Assembly (NCBI GenBank): GCA_003223645.1
Contig: QHVT01000026.1
Coordinates: forward strand, 1 to 64,000
DNA from: Acidobacteriota bacterium
Lineage (GTDB): Bacteria > Acidobacteriota > Thermoanaerobaculia > Gp7-AA8
Length of the DNA: 64,000 nt
Direction of reading: 5' to 3'
Position 1 is the stretch's first letter. Every line of letters starts with the position of its first letter. The notes below the pieces were generated by a model, which saw nothing but the letters and a program-made list of their open reading frames with translations, was not told where the DNA came from and made no database searches. A program made the translations under genes and the position numbers. Of this stretch, positions 8,829 to 17,448 are shown piece after piece.

Positions 8829-9737
8829 TCATCGCTTGTACACGTCCGTGTTCAGGTACTTCAATCCCGAGTCCGCCATCAACGTTACCACCGTCGCCTT
8901 CGGCTTCAACGTTAGGGCCACCTGTTGCGCCGCGAGCGAGTTCGCTCCGGACGATGTTCCCGCGAACACGCCTTCTTCTCGCGCGAGGCGTCGCGCTTCC
9001 GCTTTCGCGTCATTCGTCGGGATCGCGATGATCTCGTCGACGAGCGATGCATCCCAGAGCGGCGGTGTATAGCCGATCCCGACACCTTCGATTTTGTGCG
9101 GGCCAGGTTGTCCGCCGGACAACACTGCAGATTCTGCAGGTTCGACGGCGATGATTTTCACGGACGGTTTGTAGCGTTTGAGAATCGTCGCGACGCCGCG
9201 CAGGCACGCTGCTGTACCGACACAATGGACGAACGCGTCGACTTCACCATTGGTCTGCGTCCAGATTTCCTCGGCGAACGGAAAGTAGCCCGCAATCGCA
9301 TCGTGATTGTTGAGCTGGTCGGTCCAATAGGTGTTCGGCTCGCGGCTCAATGTGCGTGCGGTCTCGATCATGTCGAGGATCAGTTTCTTCGTCGTGCGTC
9401 CGTCCTCGCTCGGCACGATCGTCAGCTCCGCGCCGAACGCCTTCATCTGATCGCGTTTCTCCGGACTGAACGCATCCGATGTGACGATGCGCAGGCGATA
9501 GCCTTTCGCCGCGCAGACGAGCGCGAGCGACGCGCCGGTGCTGCCGCCGGTGTATTCGAGCACCGTGTCGCCCGGCCTCAATCGTCCGTCCGCCTCGGCG
9601 CGCGCGATGACGGCCAGCGCCATCCGGTCTTTGATGCTGCCGGTCGGGTTTTCCCATTCCAGCTTCGCGAAGATGCCGCCGCGCAGCTGGACCATCGAGG
9701 TGCTTCCGATCGCCTGAAGGATGTCCATGGTCGGCAT
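8829..9737 (-). CDS. PLP-dependent cysteine synthase family protein
   Basis: A 302-residue fold-type II PLP enzyme. KLEWENPTGSIKDRMAL contains the PLP Lys (SIKDR), EYTGGSTGASLA is the substrate-activating loop, and GTAACLRGVATILK with SGANSLAA binds cofactor phosphate. It is close to CysK/CBS-type O-acetylserine sulfhydrylases but shorter and without extra domains. The start at 9737 (MPTMDI) and at 9728 (MDILQA) are both possible. It is convergent with the preceding secreted-protein gene (four-base gap) and divergent from pqiA. Cysteine synthesis or a related beta-replacement is likely; the substrate is uncertain. Confidence 0.85.
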   Translation of the reverse strand: MPTMDILQAIGSTSMVQLRGGIFAKLEWENPTGSIKDRMALAVIARAEADGRLRPGDTVLEYTGGSTGASLALVCAAKGYRLRIVTSDAFSPEKRDQMKAFGAELTIVPSEDGRTTKKLILDMIETARTLSREPNTYWTDQLNNHDAIAGYFPFAEEIWTQTNGEVDAFVHCVGTAACLRGVATILKRYKPSVKIIAVEPAESAVLSGGQPGPHKIEGVGIGYTPPLWDASLVDEIIAIPTNDAKAEARRLAREEGVFAGTSSGANSLAAQQVALTLKPKATVVTLMADSGLKYLNTDVYKR

Positions 9738-9789
9738 TCTGAATGCAACACTGTCTCGATCGCGAACGCTTGCAGAGCGGCGACACTCC

Positions 9790-9898
9790 TGCGCCCGGGC
9801 CCATGCCCGCTTCCGCGCCCGGGGTGGGCGGCGAGCGAAGCGACCAACGTCGCTCCTCCCACCCCGGGCTCGGAAGCGGGCGCGGGCCCGGGCGCGGG
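9790..9898. repeat. Family 1 palindromic repeat, copy A
   Basis: A long imperfect palindrome. The left arm is GCCCGCTTCCGCGCCCGGGG, the right arm is its complement, and the centre contains GGCGAGCGAAGCGACC. It lies between the divergent cysteine-synthase-like gene and pqiA and stops one base before the pqiA ATG, so it forms the whole leader of pqiA. Six more copies occur in the window. Confidence 0.9.
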
Positions 9899-9899
9899 A

Positions 9900-11141
9900 A
9901 TGAGCCCGGAACTTGTCTTGCAACCACAGCCGCCCGTGACGATCTCGTGTGCCGACTGCGGGACCCTGCAGCACATTCCCGACCTGCCGCCCGGCGGCGT
10001 CGTGGAGTGTCAGCGCTGCGATCGCACGCTGGCGAAACGGTCGGCCACCGGCTTCGATCTCACGCTCGCGTGCGCGATCGCGATCTTTCTTCTTCTGCCG
10101 CCCGCCGTGTTCATGCCGCTGCTCGACTCGTCGCTCAAAAAGCTGCTTTTCGAAGAGAGCCGCCTCGTCTCCAGCGTGGGCACGATCTATCACGAGGTGT
10201 GGTTCCCGTTCGCGTTCGGCTTCCTCTTCTTCGCGTTTCTTTTTCCCGCGTTGCGCGCGCTGTTTCAAATCGTCGTCTTTACGTCGCTGCGCCTGGGCTG
10301 GCCGCTGTGGCAGCGGGGGCGGATTTTTCGCTGGAGCGAAGAGCTGCGGATCTGGAGCATGACCGACGTCGTGGTCATCGCCGGCGCGGTTGCATACGTG
10401 CGCGCCGCGATTCCCGCGGACGTCGTCGTGCGCATCGGTGCGTGGTGTTATCTCGTCGTGGCGATCCTCGTGATCATCGGCGATCGATCGCTCGACCGGC
10501 GCGCGGTGTGGAACGCGATTCATGCCGACGCGGAAACAGTTCCGCATCGACACGTCGCATCGTGTGATGTCTGCGAGCTCGCGGCTCCGCAGCGACGATC
10601 GGGGGATTCCTGTCCGCGTTGCGGCTCGCGTCTCGATCGCCCGATCGCGCCGCGCTACATTCCCGCCGTCACCGCGGTCGCGGCCGCGATTCCGCTCTGC
10701 ATTCCCGCGTACGGCGCGGCGGTGATGGTGAACGATCAGCTCACCGGCGTGCTCGAGCACACCGTCATCGGCACCGTGCAGCTCCTCGCCGATCACGGCT
10801 ACTGGCAGATTGGCGTCATCGTGCTCGTCGCCGGAGTCGCGGTGCCGATCACCGTCCTGACAGGACTCATCTGGCTGCTCGCGCGCGTCCGCTTCCCGAA
10901 CAAACACGGCCTCGTGATCCGCACGCGCGCGTATCGCGTGCTGCATCGGCTGGTGCGCTGGCCGATGATCATCCCGTTCGTCGCCGCGCTCGCCGCGCCG
11001 ATCGTCGACTATCGCGGCATCGACGACATCGTGGCCGGCCCCGGCGCAACGCCGCTGTTCCTGCTGATCGCGCTCCTGATGTTCGCGATGCGTTTCTTCG
11101 AGCCGCGACAAATGTGGAAGAGCGCCGGAGAGTTGACGTGA
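9900..11141 (+). CDS. pqiA: PqiA-like inner-membrane protein
   Basis: A 413-residue membrane protein of the paraquat-inducible PqiA/YebS family. It has two repeats, each a zinc ribbon followed by a four-helix bundle. The first ribbon is SCADCGTL...ECQRCDR (about 18-45), the second VASCDVCELA...SCPRCGSRL (about 220-245). The helices include AIAIFLLLPPAVFMPLL and AIPLCIPAYGAAVMV. With PqiB and PqiC it forms an envelope-spanning MCE system thought to move lipids or hydrophobic compounds between membranes. The start codon directly abuts a family 1 repeat, and its ribosome binding site would be the repeat's GCGGGA end. It is first of a three-gene operon with four-base overlaps. Confidence 0.93.
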   Translation: MSPELVLQPQPPVTISCADCGTLQHIPDLPPGGVVECQRCDRTLAKRSATGFDLTLACAIAIFLLLPPAVFMPLLDSSLKKLLFEESRLVSSVGTIYHEVWFPFAFGFLFFAFLFPALRALFQIVVFTSLRLGWPLWQRGRIFRWSEELRIWSMTDVVVIAGAVAYVRAAIPADVVVRIGAWCYLVVAILVIIGDRSLDRRAVWNAIHADAETVPHRHVASCDVCELAAPQRRSGDSCPRCGSRLDRPIAPRYIPAVTAVAAAIPLCIPAYGAAVMVNDQLTGVLEHTVIGTVQLLADHGYWQIGVIVLVAGVAVPITVLTGLIWLLARVRFPNKHGLVIRTRAYRVLHRLVRWPMIIPFVAALAAPIVDYRGIDDIVAGPGATPLFLLIALLMFAMRFFEPRQMWKSAGELT

Positions 11142-12811
11142 GCGAGTACGACCATCACGACGAAGAGCGGCGCCGCGAAGAGCATCCCGAGGCGCATACG
11201 TATGTGGCGAAGTGGACGCCGTGGTTGTGGATCGTCCCCGCGCTGGCGGTGTTCTTCGTCGGCTTCCTGATCGTCCGCTACGGATTTTTCGGCGGCGGCG
11301 ACATCACCGTTCGATTCGCCGAGGCGCACGGACTCGATCGATACAGCCCGGTGCGATTCCGCGGCGCGAAAGTCGGAACGGTGCAGAAGATCAAAGTCGA
11401 CGAGAACGGCGGATCGGTGCTCGTGCGCATCTCGATGGATGCGTCGATGGATTACGCGCTGCGCAAAGGGACGAAGTTCTGGATCGTCGAGCCCGGACTC
11501 GAAAGCGGCGGCGTCGGCGGTCTCCTCGGCGGCACCTACGTCGGCATCGCGCCGGGCGTCGGCGGCGAGACGCGGGAGTTTGCGGGACAGGAATACGCGC
11601 CCGTGCTCGCGCCGGCGGAAGCGGGAAGGACGGTGCTGCTCGAAGCGCGCGGACTCGGTGCGCTGTCGATCGGATCGCCGGTGCAGTTCCAGGGCATGCG
11701 CGTCGGCCGCATCCTCGGCTCCGAATACGACGCCGCGAAAGGCGTGACACTCGTGCACGCGTTCGTCGTGCAACGCTTCGCGAGTTACGTGCGGCAGTCG
11801 ACGCGCTTCTGGCGCGGGGGCGGAATCAGCGTGTCGCTGAGCGGCGGCGGACTGCAGACGTCCGGTACTTCCCTCGGCGCACTGCTCAACGCGCCCGTCT
11901 CGTTTTACACGCCGGAGTTGTTCCCGGGACCGGAAGTCGTGAACGGCACGCGCTTCGAGTTGTACGAATCGGAAGCGGCAGCGCTGGCGACGTCCGACGG
12001 ACCGCATCTCACGTACGTCACCTATTTCAACGGCGCGGTACAGGGACTCGATACCGGGACGCCGGTGCGGATGCGCGGCGTCGAGGTCGGACACGTGCGC
12101 GAAGTGCGGCTTCGTTACGTGCCGGAGAGCGCGACGCTGTTGACGCCGGTGACGATCGAGATCGATCCGCGACTGCTCGAGATCGACGCGCACGTCGCGA
12201 CGCGCGACGAGTTGCGCATGCGGATGAATGACGCCCTCGGACAGCTCGTGCGGAAAGGCATGCGTGCGACGCTGGCGACGAGTCTCGTGCTTCCCGGCGC
12301 GAGCGGCGTGTCGCTGGAGACGGTCGCGGCGCCGAACACGGGACGTCTTGTCGTCGAAGTCGAGCCGCCGATCATTCCGTCCTCCGGCAAAGGCGGCGGA
12401 CTGGAAACCGCCCTCGGCGCAATCGGCGACATCGCCGCTCGAATTCGGGCGCTGCCGATCGAAGAGATCGCCGGCAATCTGCGCAGCGCCACCGCGCGCG
12501 CGAGCTCATTGCTCAACGATCCGACGTTGCAGGACAGCCTGCAGCGCTTGAATCGTTCGCTCGCGGACGTCGAAAAGATCACGGCCGTCGGGCGCGAAAA
12601 CATCGGACCGATCGTCGAGAGCCTGCGCAACGCGGCCGGATCGGCGGAGAGCGCGGCCGCGCGCGCACAGCAACTGATGGGCAACGCGCCGCGGCAGAAC
12701 TACGACATCGGCGCGCTGGTGAAAGAGCTGACGCGCGCGGCCGAAGCAGTGCGCGCGCTGGCGTCGTACCTCGAGGAAAATCCGGACGCGCTGCTGAAGG
12801 GAAGAAAATGA
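11138..12811 (+). CDS. pqiB: PqiB-like MCE protein
   Basis: A 557-residue MlaD/MCE protein. One N-terminal transmembrane anchor (LWIVPALAVFFVGFLIV, about 28-45) is followed by three MCE domains: GDITVRFAEAHGLDRYSPVR, then VLLEARGLGALSIGSPVQFQ, then YVTYFNGAVQGLDTGTPVRM. A helical C-terminus of about 110 residues follows. In E. coli, PqiB hexamers stack into a periplasm-spanning tube anchored to PqiA in the inner membrane. Its GTG start overlaps the pqiA stop, and its stop overlaps the pqiC ATG. The length is near the family norm. Confidence 0.93.
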   Translation: MSEYDHHDEERRREEHPEAHTYVAKWTPWLWIVPALAVFFVGFLIVRYGFFGGGDITVRFAEAHGLDRYSPVRFRGAKVGTVQKIKVDENGGSVLVRISMDASMDYALRKGTKFWIVEPGLESGGVGGLLGGTYVGIAPGVGGETREFAGQEYAPVLAPAEAGRTVLLEARGLGALSIGSPVQFQGMRVGRILGSEYDAAKGVTLVHAFVVQRFASYVRQSTRFWRGGGISVSLSGGGLQTSGTSLGALLNAPVSFYTPELFPGPEVVNGTRFELYESEAAALATSDGPHLTYVTYFNGAVQGLDTGTPVRMRGVEVGHVREVRLRYVPESATLLTPVTIEIDPRLLEIDAHVATRDELRMRMNDALGQLVRKGMRATLATSLVLPGASGVSLETVAAPNTGRLVVEVEPPIIPSSGKGGGLETALGAIGDIAARIRALPIEEIAGNLRSATARASSLLNDPTLQDSLQRLNRSLADVEKITAVGRENIGPIVESLRNAAGSAESAAARAQQLMGNAPRQNYDIGALVKELTRAAEAVRALASYLEENPDALLKGRK

Positions 12812-13386
12812 AGGCAGAAGGCAGAAGGCAGAAGGCAGAAGTGAGCGTCGTACTGCTTTCGCTCGTCGTGACCGGTTGCAGTTTCTTCTCCCGCACAAAG
12901 AGCAACTTCTATTCGCTCGAGCGCATCGCACCAACCACCGCCGTTGTTGCCGCGCGCGGTGTTCCCGTCGCGATCGACTCGATCGAGATGCCGCCGGGGT
13001 TCGATCGCAAGGACATCGTCGTCCGCAAGGCGAATCATCAGCTCGACGTCCGCGGCACGGAGCAGTGGACGGCGTCGCTGGAGCCGATGGTGCTGCACAC
13101 GCTGGCGTTCGATCTCGCGAGCCGGTTGCCCGAGGGGATGGTGATTCTGCCGGGACAACTGAAGCCGGCAGGGATGACGCGCTCGATCAGCGTCGTGTTC
13201 GGCGAATTCGCGGCGGGGCCGGACGCGAACGTCACGCTCGATGCGCGATGGACGTTGAACAACGTCACGCATGCGGAGCGCATCGAGCTGCCGATCGCGT
13301 CGCTCGACAGCGCGAACATCGCCGACGGGTTCAGTCGCGCGCTGGCGCAGCTGGCGGACCGGATGGCGGCGCAGCTGGGCCCTTGA
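12808..13386 (+). CDS. pqiC: PqiC-like ABC-transport auxiliary lipoprotein
   Basis: A 192-residue PqiC/YmbA-type outer-membrane lipoprotein with the family's NFYSLERIAP, VPVAIDSIEMPPGFDRKDIVVR and a DUF330-like core. The ATG at 12808 overlaps the pqiB stop and gives the n-region MKAEGRRQKAE, the hydrophobic VSVVLLSLVV and the lipobox VTGC (Cys24). A GTG at 12841 would leave almost no n-region. The charged n-region is encoded by a short tandem repeat (GGCAGAA units), so a repeat has become part of the export signal. It caps the Pqi tube at the outer membrane. Confidence 0.88.
   Translation: MKAEGRRQKAEVSVVLLSLVVTGCSFFSRTKSNFYSLERIAPTTAVVAARGVPVAIDSIEMPPGFDRKDIVVRKANHQLDVRGTEQWTASLEPMVLHTLAFDLASRLPEGMVILPGQLKPAGMTRSISVVFGEFAAGPDANVTLDARWTLNNVTHAERIELPIASLDSANIADGFSRALAQLADRMAAQLGP
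12811..12840 (+). repeat. Short tandem GGCAGAA repeat inside pqiC
   Basis: AAGGCAGAAGGCAGA-type units (about four of seven bases) directly after the pqiC ATG encode the basic residues of its lipoprotein signal. The same wording, but palindromic, appears at 50066-50154, suggesting one repeat family with a half-copy here. Confidence 0.7.
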
Positions 13387-14623
13387 ACACGACGCCGCCT
13401 TTCATCACGAACACGACGTTCTCCAGCGTCTTGATGTCGTCGAGCGGATTCCCGCGGACGGCGATGATGTCGGCGAGCTTCGACGACGCGAGGGCGCCAC
13501 GATCGCTGACGCCGAGAAGCGCGGCGGCGGAGATCGTGGCGGCGCGGATCGCGTCGGCCGGTTTCATTCCGAGCTTTACCATCGTCGAGAACTCGCGCGC
13601 GTTGAGGCCGTGCGGAAACACGCCCGCATCGGTGCCGAACGCGATCTTCACTCCGGCGTCGAGCGCCGCGCGAAAACTGCGCCGCGCCGCTGCGCCGACG
13701 GCCGCGCCTTTCTCCCGCATCACCGCCGGCATTTCCTCCTTGACCTCCTCGTCTCTTTCAGTCAGGTAGATCGTCGGCACGAGATAGACGCCTTTGGCTT
13801 TCATCATCGCGATCGCCTCGTCGTTGAGCATCGAGCCGTGCTCGATCGAGTCGACGCCCGCACGGAGCGCCGCGAGGATGCCTTCCGTTCCGTGCGCATG
13901 CGCGGCGACGCGCAAACCGTTGCGCTTCGCTTCCTCGACGACCACGCGCAGCTCTTCATCCGAAAACTGCCGCGCCGTGGCCGTGCGCTCGTAGCCCATC
14001 ACGCCCGCCGTGACCATCAACTTGATGACTTCCGCGCCGTACTTGATCTGATAGCGCACCGCGTACAACAGTTGTTCGGGACCGTCAGCGACGCCCTGCT
14101 TCGGCGTCAGCTCGTACTCGCCCGGCGGATAGCCGGTGTTGTCGCCGTGACCGCCGGTCATGCTGATCTGATAGCCGGACGGCGTGATGCGCGGACCGAC
14201 CGCGACGTCGCGTTCGATCGCGCGCTTCAGCGCGACGTCGATGAAATCATTCGCGCCGCATTCGCGGACGGTCGTGAAGCCTGCCATCAGCGTCGCGCGC
14301 GCATTCATCGACGCCTGCAGCGCGTGATCGACCGGCCCGCCGTAATAGTCGGCCGGTTTCGTGTCCGGCGTACGCCCGATGGAAAGGTGCGTATGCATGT
14401 CGAAGAGCCCGGGAAGCAGCGTGACGTCCCCGAGATCGATCACCCGCGCGTCCTTCGGCACCTCGCGTCCGACCGATTTGATGTGGTCTCCGTCGATGAC
14501 GACGACCGGATCGTTCACGATCACCCCGCGCTCGACGTCGAGCATCCGTTTCGCGCGCAATGCGAGAACGTCGGCGTGCGCGGTGAGGGCGAAGAAGAGG
14601 AGGGCGAGAAGGACGCGTTTCAT
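13331..14623 (-). CDS. Secreted amidohydrolase (imidazolonepropionase-like)
   Basis: A 430-residue metal-dependent hydrolase of the amidohydrolase superfamily. Signal peptide MKRVLLALLFFALTAHA. DMHTHLS supplies the first two metal His (about 75), GYQISMTGGHGD lies in the middle, VAAHAHGTEGI and SIEHGSM the next His ligands, and AFGTDAGVFP the catalytic Asp. This subgroup includes secreted Xaa-Pro/prolidase-like and imidazolone-type enzymes; the substrate cannot be told. The last 56 bases overlap the tail of pqiC on the opposite strand, an unusually long convergent overlap. Confidence 0.9.
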   Translation of the reverse strand: MKRVLLALLFFALTAHADVLALRAKRMLDVERGVIVNDPVVVIDGDHIKSVGREVPKDARVIDLGDVTLLPGLFDMHTHLSIGRTPDTKPADYYGGPVDHALQASMNARATLMAGFTTVRECGANDFIDVALKRAIERDVAVGPRITPSGYQISMTGGHGDNTGYPPGEYELTPKQGVADGPEQLLYAVRYQIKYGAEVIKLMVTAGVMGYERTATARQFSDEELRVVVEEAKRNGLRVAAHAHGTEGILAALRAGVDSIEHGSMLNDEAIAMMKAKGVYLVPTIYLTERDEEVKEEMPAVMREKGAAVGAAARRSFRAALDAGVKIAFGTDAGVFPHGLNAREFSTMVKLGMKPADAIRAATISAAALLGVSDRGALASSKLADIIAVRGNPLDDIKTLENVVFVMKGGVVFKGPAAPPSGPPAAPARD

Positions 14624-14702
14624 GAACGCGTTCTTAGATCACCTGTCGTCGAATTGCTGTGAGTTTTCGACAACGTTTTGAGGAGGGGCTGCTATTGAAT
14701 TC

Positions 14703-14912
14703 GTGACCGATCCGCGCCAAGTCGTCCATTCGGATCCCGAGATCATGGGAGGCACCCCGGTGTTCGTCGGTACGCGTGTTCCAGTGCAAAGTCTTTTTGT
14801 CTATCTCGAAGCTGGAGACTCGTTGGAGGAGTTTCTCGAGGCGTTTCCCACGGTGTCACGTGAACAGGCAGTGCCGCGTTGGAAATCGCGGCTGCTCGTT
14901 GATTCGGATTGA
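14703..14912 (+). pseudogene. DUF433 antitoxin gene with a C-terminal frameshift
   Basis: Residues 1-55 match the DUF433 antitoxin family well (IMGGTPVFVGTRVPVQSLF, LEEFLEAFPTVSREQA). The family's final helix (AALEIAAAR, then stop) is present, but in another frame: after GCAGT one base seems lost, so the annotated frame ends in PRWKSRLLVDSD. DUF433 proteins normally precede a DUF5615 PIN-like toxin. No such gene follows; palindromic repeats fill the space instead. This looks like the remnant of a toxin-antitoxin module. GTG start; GAGGAGGGG lies about 14 bases upstream. Confidence 0.7.
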
Positions 14913-14923
14913 GCGTGAGCCGC

Positions 14924-15155
14924 CTTCTTTGGACTGCGGCAGCTACGCTGCCGCTTTTGTACACCGTATGAAAGCGCGGCGCAGCAGACCGTCTACAACA
15001 ATGACACCGTCATCCTGAGCTGCGCAGACAGCGAAGGATCTCCGAATACGCAGACGTTTCGCATTCAGAGATCCTTCGGCGTCTCCGCGCCTCAGGATGA
15101 CGACGCTGTTATCGGTGTGGAAAAGCGGCGGCGTTAACCGCCGCAGTCCAAAAGC
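14924..15155. repeat. Composite palindrome: family 5 nested in family 4
   Basis: The outer pair is TTTGGACTGCGGCAGC at 14928 and its complement GCCGCAGTCCAAA ending near 15153. Nested inside is a second inverted pair, TCATCCTGAG...GAAGGATCTC with GAGATCCTTC...CTCAGGATGA (about 15010-15101). The whole forms a multi-armed cruciform with no gene in it. It lies where the toxin partner of the broken DUF433 antitoxin would be expected. Confidence 0.85.
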
Positions 15156-15187
15156 ACGTCATCTCCACTGCTCGAGCCACCGCGCGC

Positions 15188-15880
15188 CTACCGCGCCAGC
15201 CAGCCGCCGTCGACGGCGATGACGGAGCCGTGCATGTATGACGAGGCTGGCGAGGCGAGGAAGACGACCGCGCCCATCAGGTCGGCGGGCGTGCCCCAGC
15301 GGCCGGCGGGGATGCGCGCGAGGATGTCGCGGCTGCGGACGGGGTCGTCGCGCAGCGCCTGCGTGTTGTCGGTGGCCATGTAGCCGGGGGCGATGGCGTT
15401 GACGTTGATGCCGTGCGGCGCGAGCTCGTTGGCGAGCGCGCGCGTGAGGCCGAGAATCGCGCTTTTCGCGGCGGTGTAGGCGACGACGCGGATGCCGCCC
15501 TGGAAGGAGAGCATCGACGCGATGTTGATGATCTTGCCGCTGCGTTTTTCTTCGACGAGGCGTCGCGCGAAGTCGCGGGAGAGCGCGAAGACGGATCGGA
15601 GATTGACTTCGATGACGTCGTCGAAGTCTTCGTCGCTGTAGTCGACGAGATCGGCGCGGCGGATGATGCCGGCGTTGTTGACGAGGATGTCGGCGTCGCC
15701 CGCGCGATCGAGGAGCGAAGCGACGGACGTGCGGTCGCTGAGGTCTGCGATCGAGGAGGAAGCGCGGAATACATTCGCGCCGGCCTGTTCGAGCGCATCG
15801 GCCATGGCTGCGCCGAGTCCGCGCGAAGCGCCGGTGACGAGGGCGGAGTGGCCGTCGAGACGGAAGGCGTCGAGGATCAT
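15188..15880 (-). CDS. kduD: KduD-like short-chain dehydrogenase
   Basis: A 230-residue SDR. TGASRGLGAAM binds NAD(P), NNAGII follows, Ser lies in INIASML, and the catalytic YTAAK is present. INVNAIAPGYMATDNTQALRDD and RIPAGRWGTPADLMGAVVFL match 2-dehydro-3-deoxy-D-gluconate 5-dehydrogenase (KduD), which reduces 2,5-diketo-3-deoxygluconate to KDG in pectin breakdown. It is slightly shorter than the usual 250 residues, with a compact stretch after beta-strand 2. It is last of a minus-strand run with uxaC and the hexuronate transporter, separated from uxaC by a family 1 repeat. The gluconate 5-dehydrogenase family is the alternative reading. Confidence 0.82.
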   Translation of the reverse strand: MILDAFRLDGHSALVTGASRGLGAAMADALEQAGANVFRASSSIADLSDRTSVASLLDRAGDADILVNNAGIIRRADLVDYSDEDFDDVIEVNLRSVFALSRDFARRLVEEKRSGKIINIASMLSFQGGIRVVAYTAAKSAILGLTRALANELAPHGINVNAIAPGYMATDNTQALRDDPVRSRDILARIPAGRWGTPADLMGAVVFLASPASSYMHGSVIAVDGGWLAR

Positions 15881-15896
15881 GTCGCGCGCCTCATCG

Positions 15897-15995
15897 TCCC
15901 GGGCCCGAGCCCGAGCCCGCGCCCGGGGTGGGGGAGCGAAGCGACTGCGTGCCCCCACCCCGGGCGCGGAAGCGGGCGCGGGCCCGGGCACGGGA
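15897..15995. repeat. Family 1 palindromic repeat, copy B
   Basis: Fills the gap between the uxaC stop (15999) and the kduD start (15880). The right arm carries GCGCGGAAGCGGGCGCGGGC; the left arm has CCCGAGCCCGAGCCCG in place of the usual TTCC version. The shorter centre is GGAGCGAAGCGAC. In the mRNA it would form a strong stem between two co-transcribed genes. Confidence 0.88.
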
Positions 15996-15998
15996 AAG

Positions 15999-17435
15999 TC
16001 ATGCGGCGCGCTGCACGTCCGCGCCGAGTCGCCCCAACTCCAATCCCAGATACTCGCGCGCATTGAAAAACGACACGTCCTCGGCCAATCGCGCGAGGGC
16101 TTCGCGGTCATCGGGAGCGAGGCCGTCGCGTACGTCGTTGCCGAGGAGGTTGCAGACGAGTCGGCGGAAGTATTCGTGTCGTGAATACGACAGGAAGCTG
16201 CGGGAGTCGGTGACCATGCCGACGAAGCGGGCGAAGAGGCCCATGTTCGAGAGCGCGCGGATCTGCGCTTCCATCCCGTCCTTCTGATCGAGGAACCACC
16301 ACGCCGCGCCTTGCTGCATTTTTCCGGGGACGGAGCCGTCCTGGAAGTTGCCGATCATGGTGGCGAAGACTTCGTTGTCGGCGGGGTTGTTGTTGTAGAG
16401 GATCGTCTTCGCGAGCTGATTCGTGGAGTCGAGGCGGTCGAGGAAACGCGCGAGCGGGCGCGCCTGTTCGAAGTCGCCGATCGAGTCGAGTCCGGAGTCG
16501 GCGCCGAGTGTTCGTCGCATGCGCGAGCTCGTGTTGCGCAGCGCGCCGAGGTGGAACTGTTGGACCCAGCCGCGGCCGTGATCCATCAGCGCGAAGAGAT
16601 GCAGCAGCGTGGACTTGAATCCATGCGCGTCTTCCGCCGGTTTGCGCGAGCGCAGACGCGCGAAGATTTTCGCGGCCTCGGCGTCGCTGACGGGATCGGC
16701 GTAGATCTGTTCGAGTCCGTGATCGGACGCGCGACAGCCGGCTTCGTGAAAGGCCGCGTGACGTCGCTCGAGCGCGTCCATGAATTCGTCGAAGGTTGCG
16801 ATCGATGCGCCGGCCGCGGCTTCGAGTCGATCGACCCAGGCGTTCCACGCGTTCACGTCTTCGACTGCGAGCGCAGCGTCGGGACGCCAGGTCGGAACGA
16901 CGCGCGTGTCGGGATCGGGACGGCGCGCGAGCGCCTGATGATGATCGAGTGTGTCGGCGGGATCGTCGGTCGTCGCGACGACGGCGACGTTGAACTGGCG
17001 CAGCAAGCCCAGCGTCGTGAAGTTCGGATCACGCAGTTGTTCGTTGCAGCGCTCGAAGATGGATCGCGCGCTGCGCTCGTTCAACAGCTCGGTGATGCCG
17101 AACGGTTTCTTCAGCTCGCAATGCGTCCAGTGATAGAGCGGATTGCGCAGCGTGGCCGGAACGGTGCGCGCCCACGCTTCGAATTTTTCCCAGTCGCTCG
17201 CGTCGCCGGTGCAATAGCGCTCGTCGACGCCGTTCGCGCGCATCGCGCGCCACTTGTAGTGATCGCCGTCCAGCCACACCTCGGTGATCGATCGGAACTG
17301 ATGATTCGTCGCGATCTGCTCGACCGGCAGATGGCAGTGGTAGTCGATGATCGGCAAGTCAGCGACGCAGCGGTGATAGAGATCGCGCGCGACGCCGGTC
17401 TCGAGGAGGAAGTCGTCGTGAATGAAGTTGTTCAT
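15999..17435 (-). CDS. uxaC: Uronate isomerase
   Basis: A 478-residue UxaC, which converts D-galacturonate to D-tagaturonate and D-glucuronate to D-fructuronate. It begins with FIHDDFLLET and IIDYHCHLPVEQIA (metal His pair HCH). VAVVATTDDPADTLDHH, then HLGALRNTSSRM (His and Arg), TILYNNNPADNEVFATMIGN, and VGMVTDSRSFLSYSRHEYFRR near the C-terminus are family hallmarks. The length equals the family norm. It is cytoplasmic and the entry step for free galacturonate released by the polygalacturonase and GH105 of this island. No UxaB or UxaA is seen in the window. Confidence 0.97.
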   Translation of the reverse strand: MNNFIHDDFLLETGVARDLYHRCVADLPIIDYHCHLPVEQIATNHQFRSITEVWLDGDHYKWRAMRANGVDERYCTGDASDWEKFEAWARTVPATLRNPLYHWTHCELKKPFGITELLNERSARSIFERCNEQLRDPNFTTLGLLRQFNVAVVATTDDPADTLDHHQALARRPDPDTRVVPTWRPDAALAVEDVNAWNAWVDRLEAAAGASIATFDEFMDALERRHAAFHEAGCRASDHGLEQIYADPVSDAEAAKIFARLRSRKPAEDAHGFKSTLLHLFALMDHGRGWVQQFHLGALRNTSSRMRRTLGADSGLDSIGDFEQARPLARFLDRLDSTNQLAKTILYNNNPADNEVFATMIGNFQDGSVPGKMQQGAAWWFLDQKDGMEAQIRALSNMGLFARFVGMVTDSRSFLSYSRHEYFRRLVCNLLGNDVRDGLAPDDREALARLAEDVSFFNAREYLGLELGRLGADVQRAA

Positions 17436-17448
17436 CGTTCCTGCCGCG

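Noticed and set aside
8829-11111. A 760-residue minus-strand open frame covering the cysteine-synthase-like gene and pqiA
   Set aside because: Only its C-terminal third is the real enzyme; the rest is antisense to pqiA and translates a family 1 repeat into Arg-rich sequence. High GC keeps the opposite frame open.
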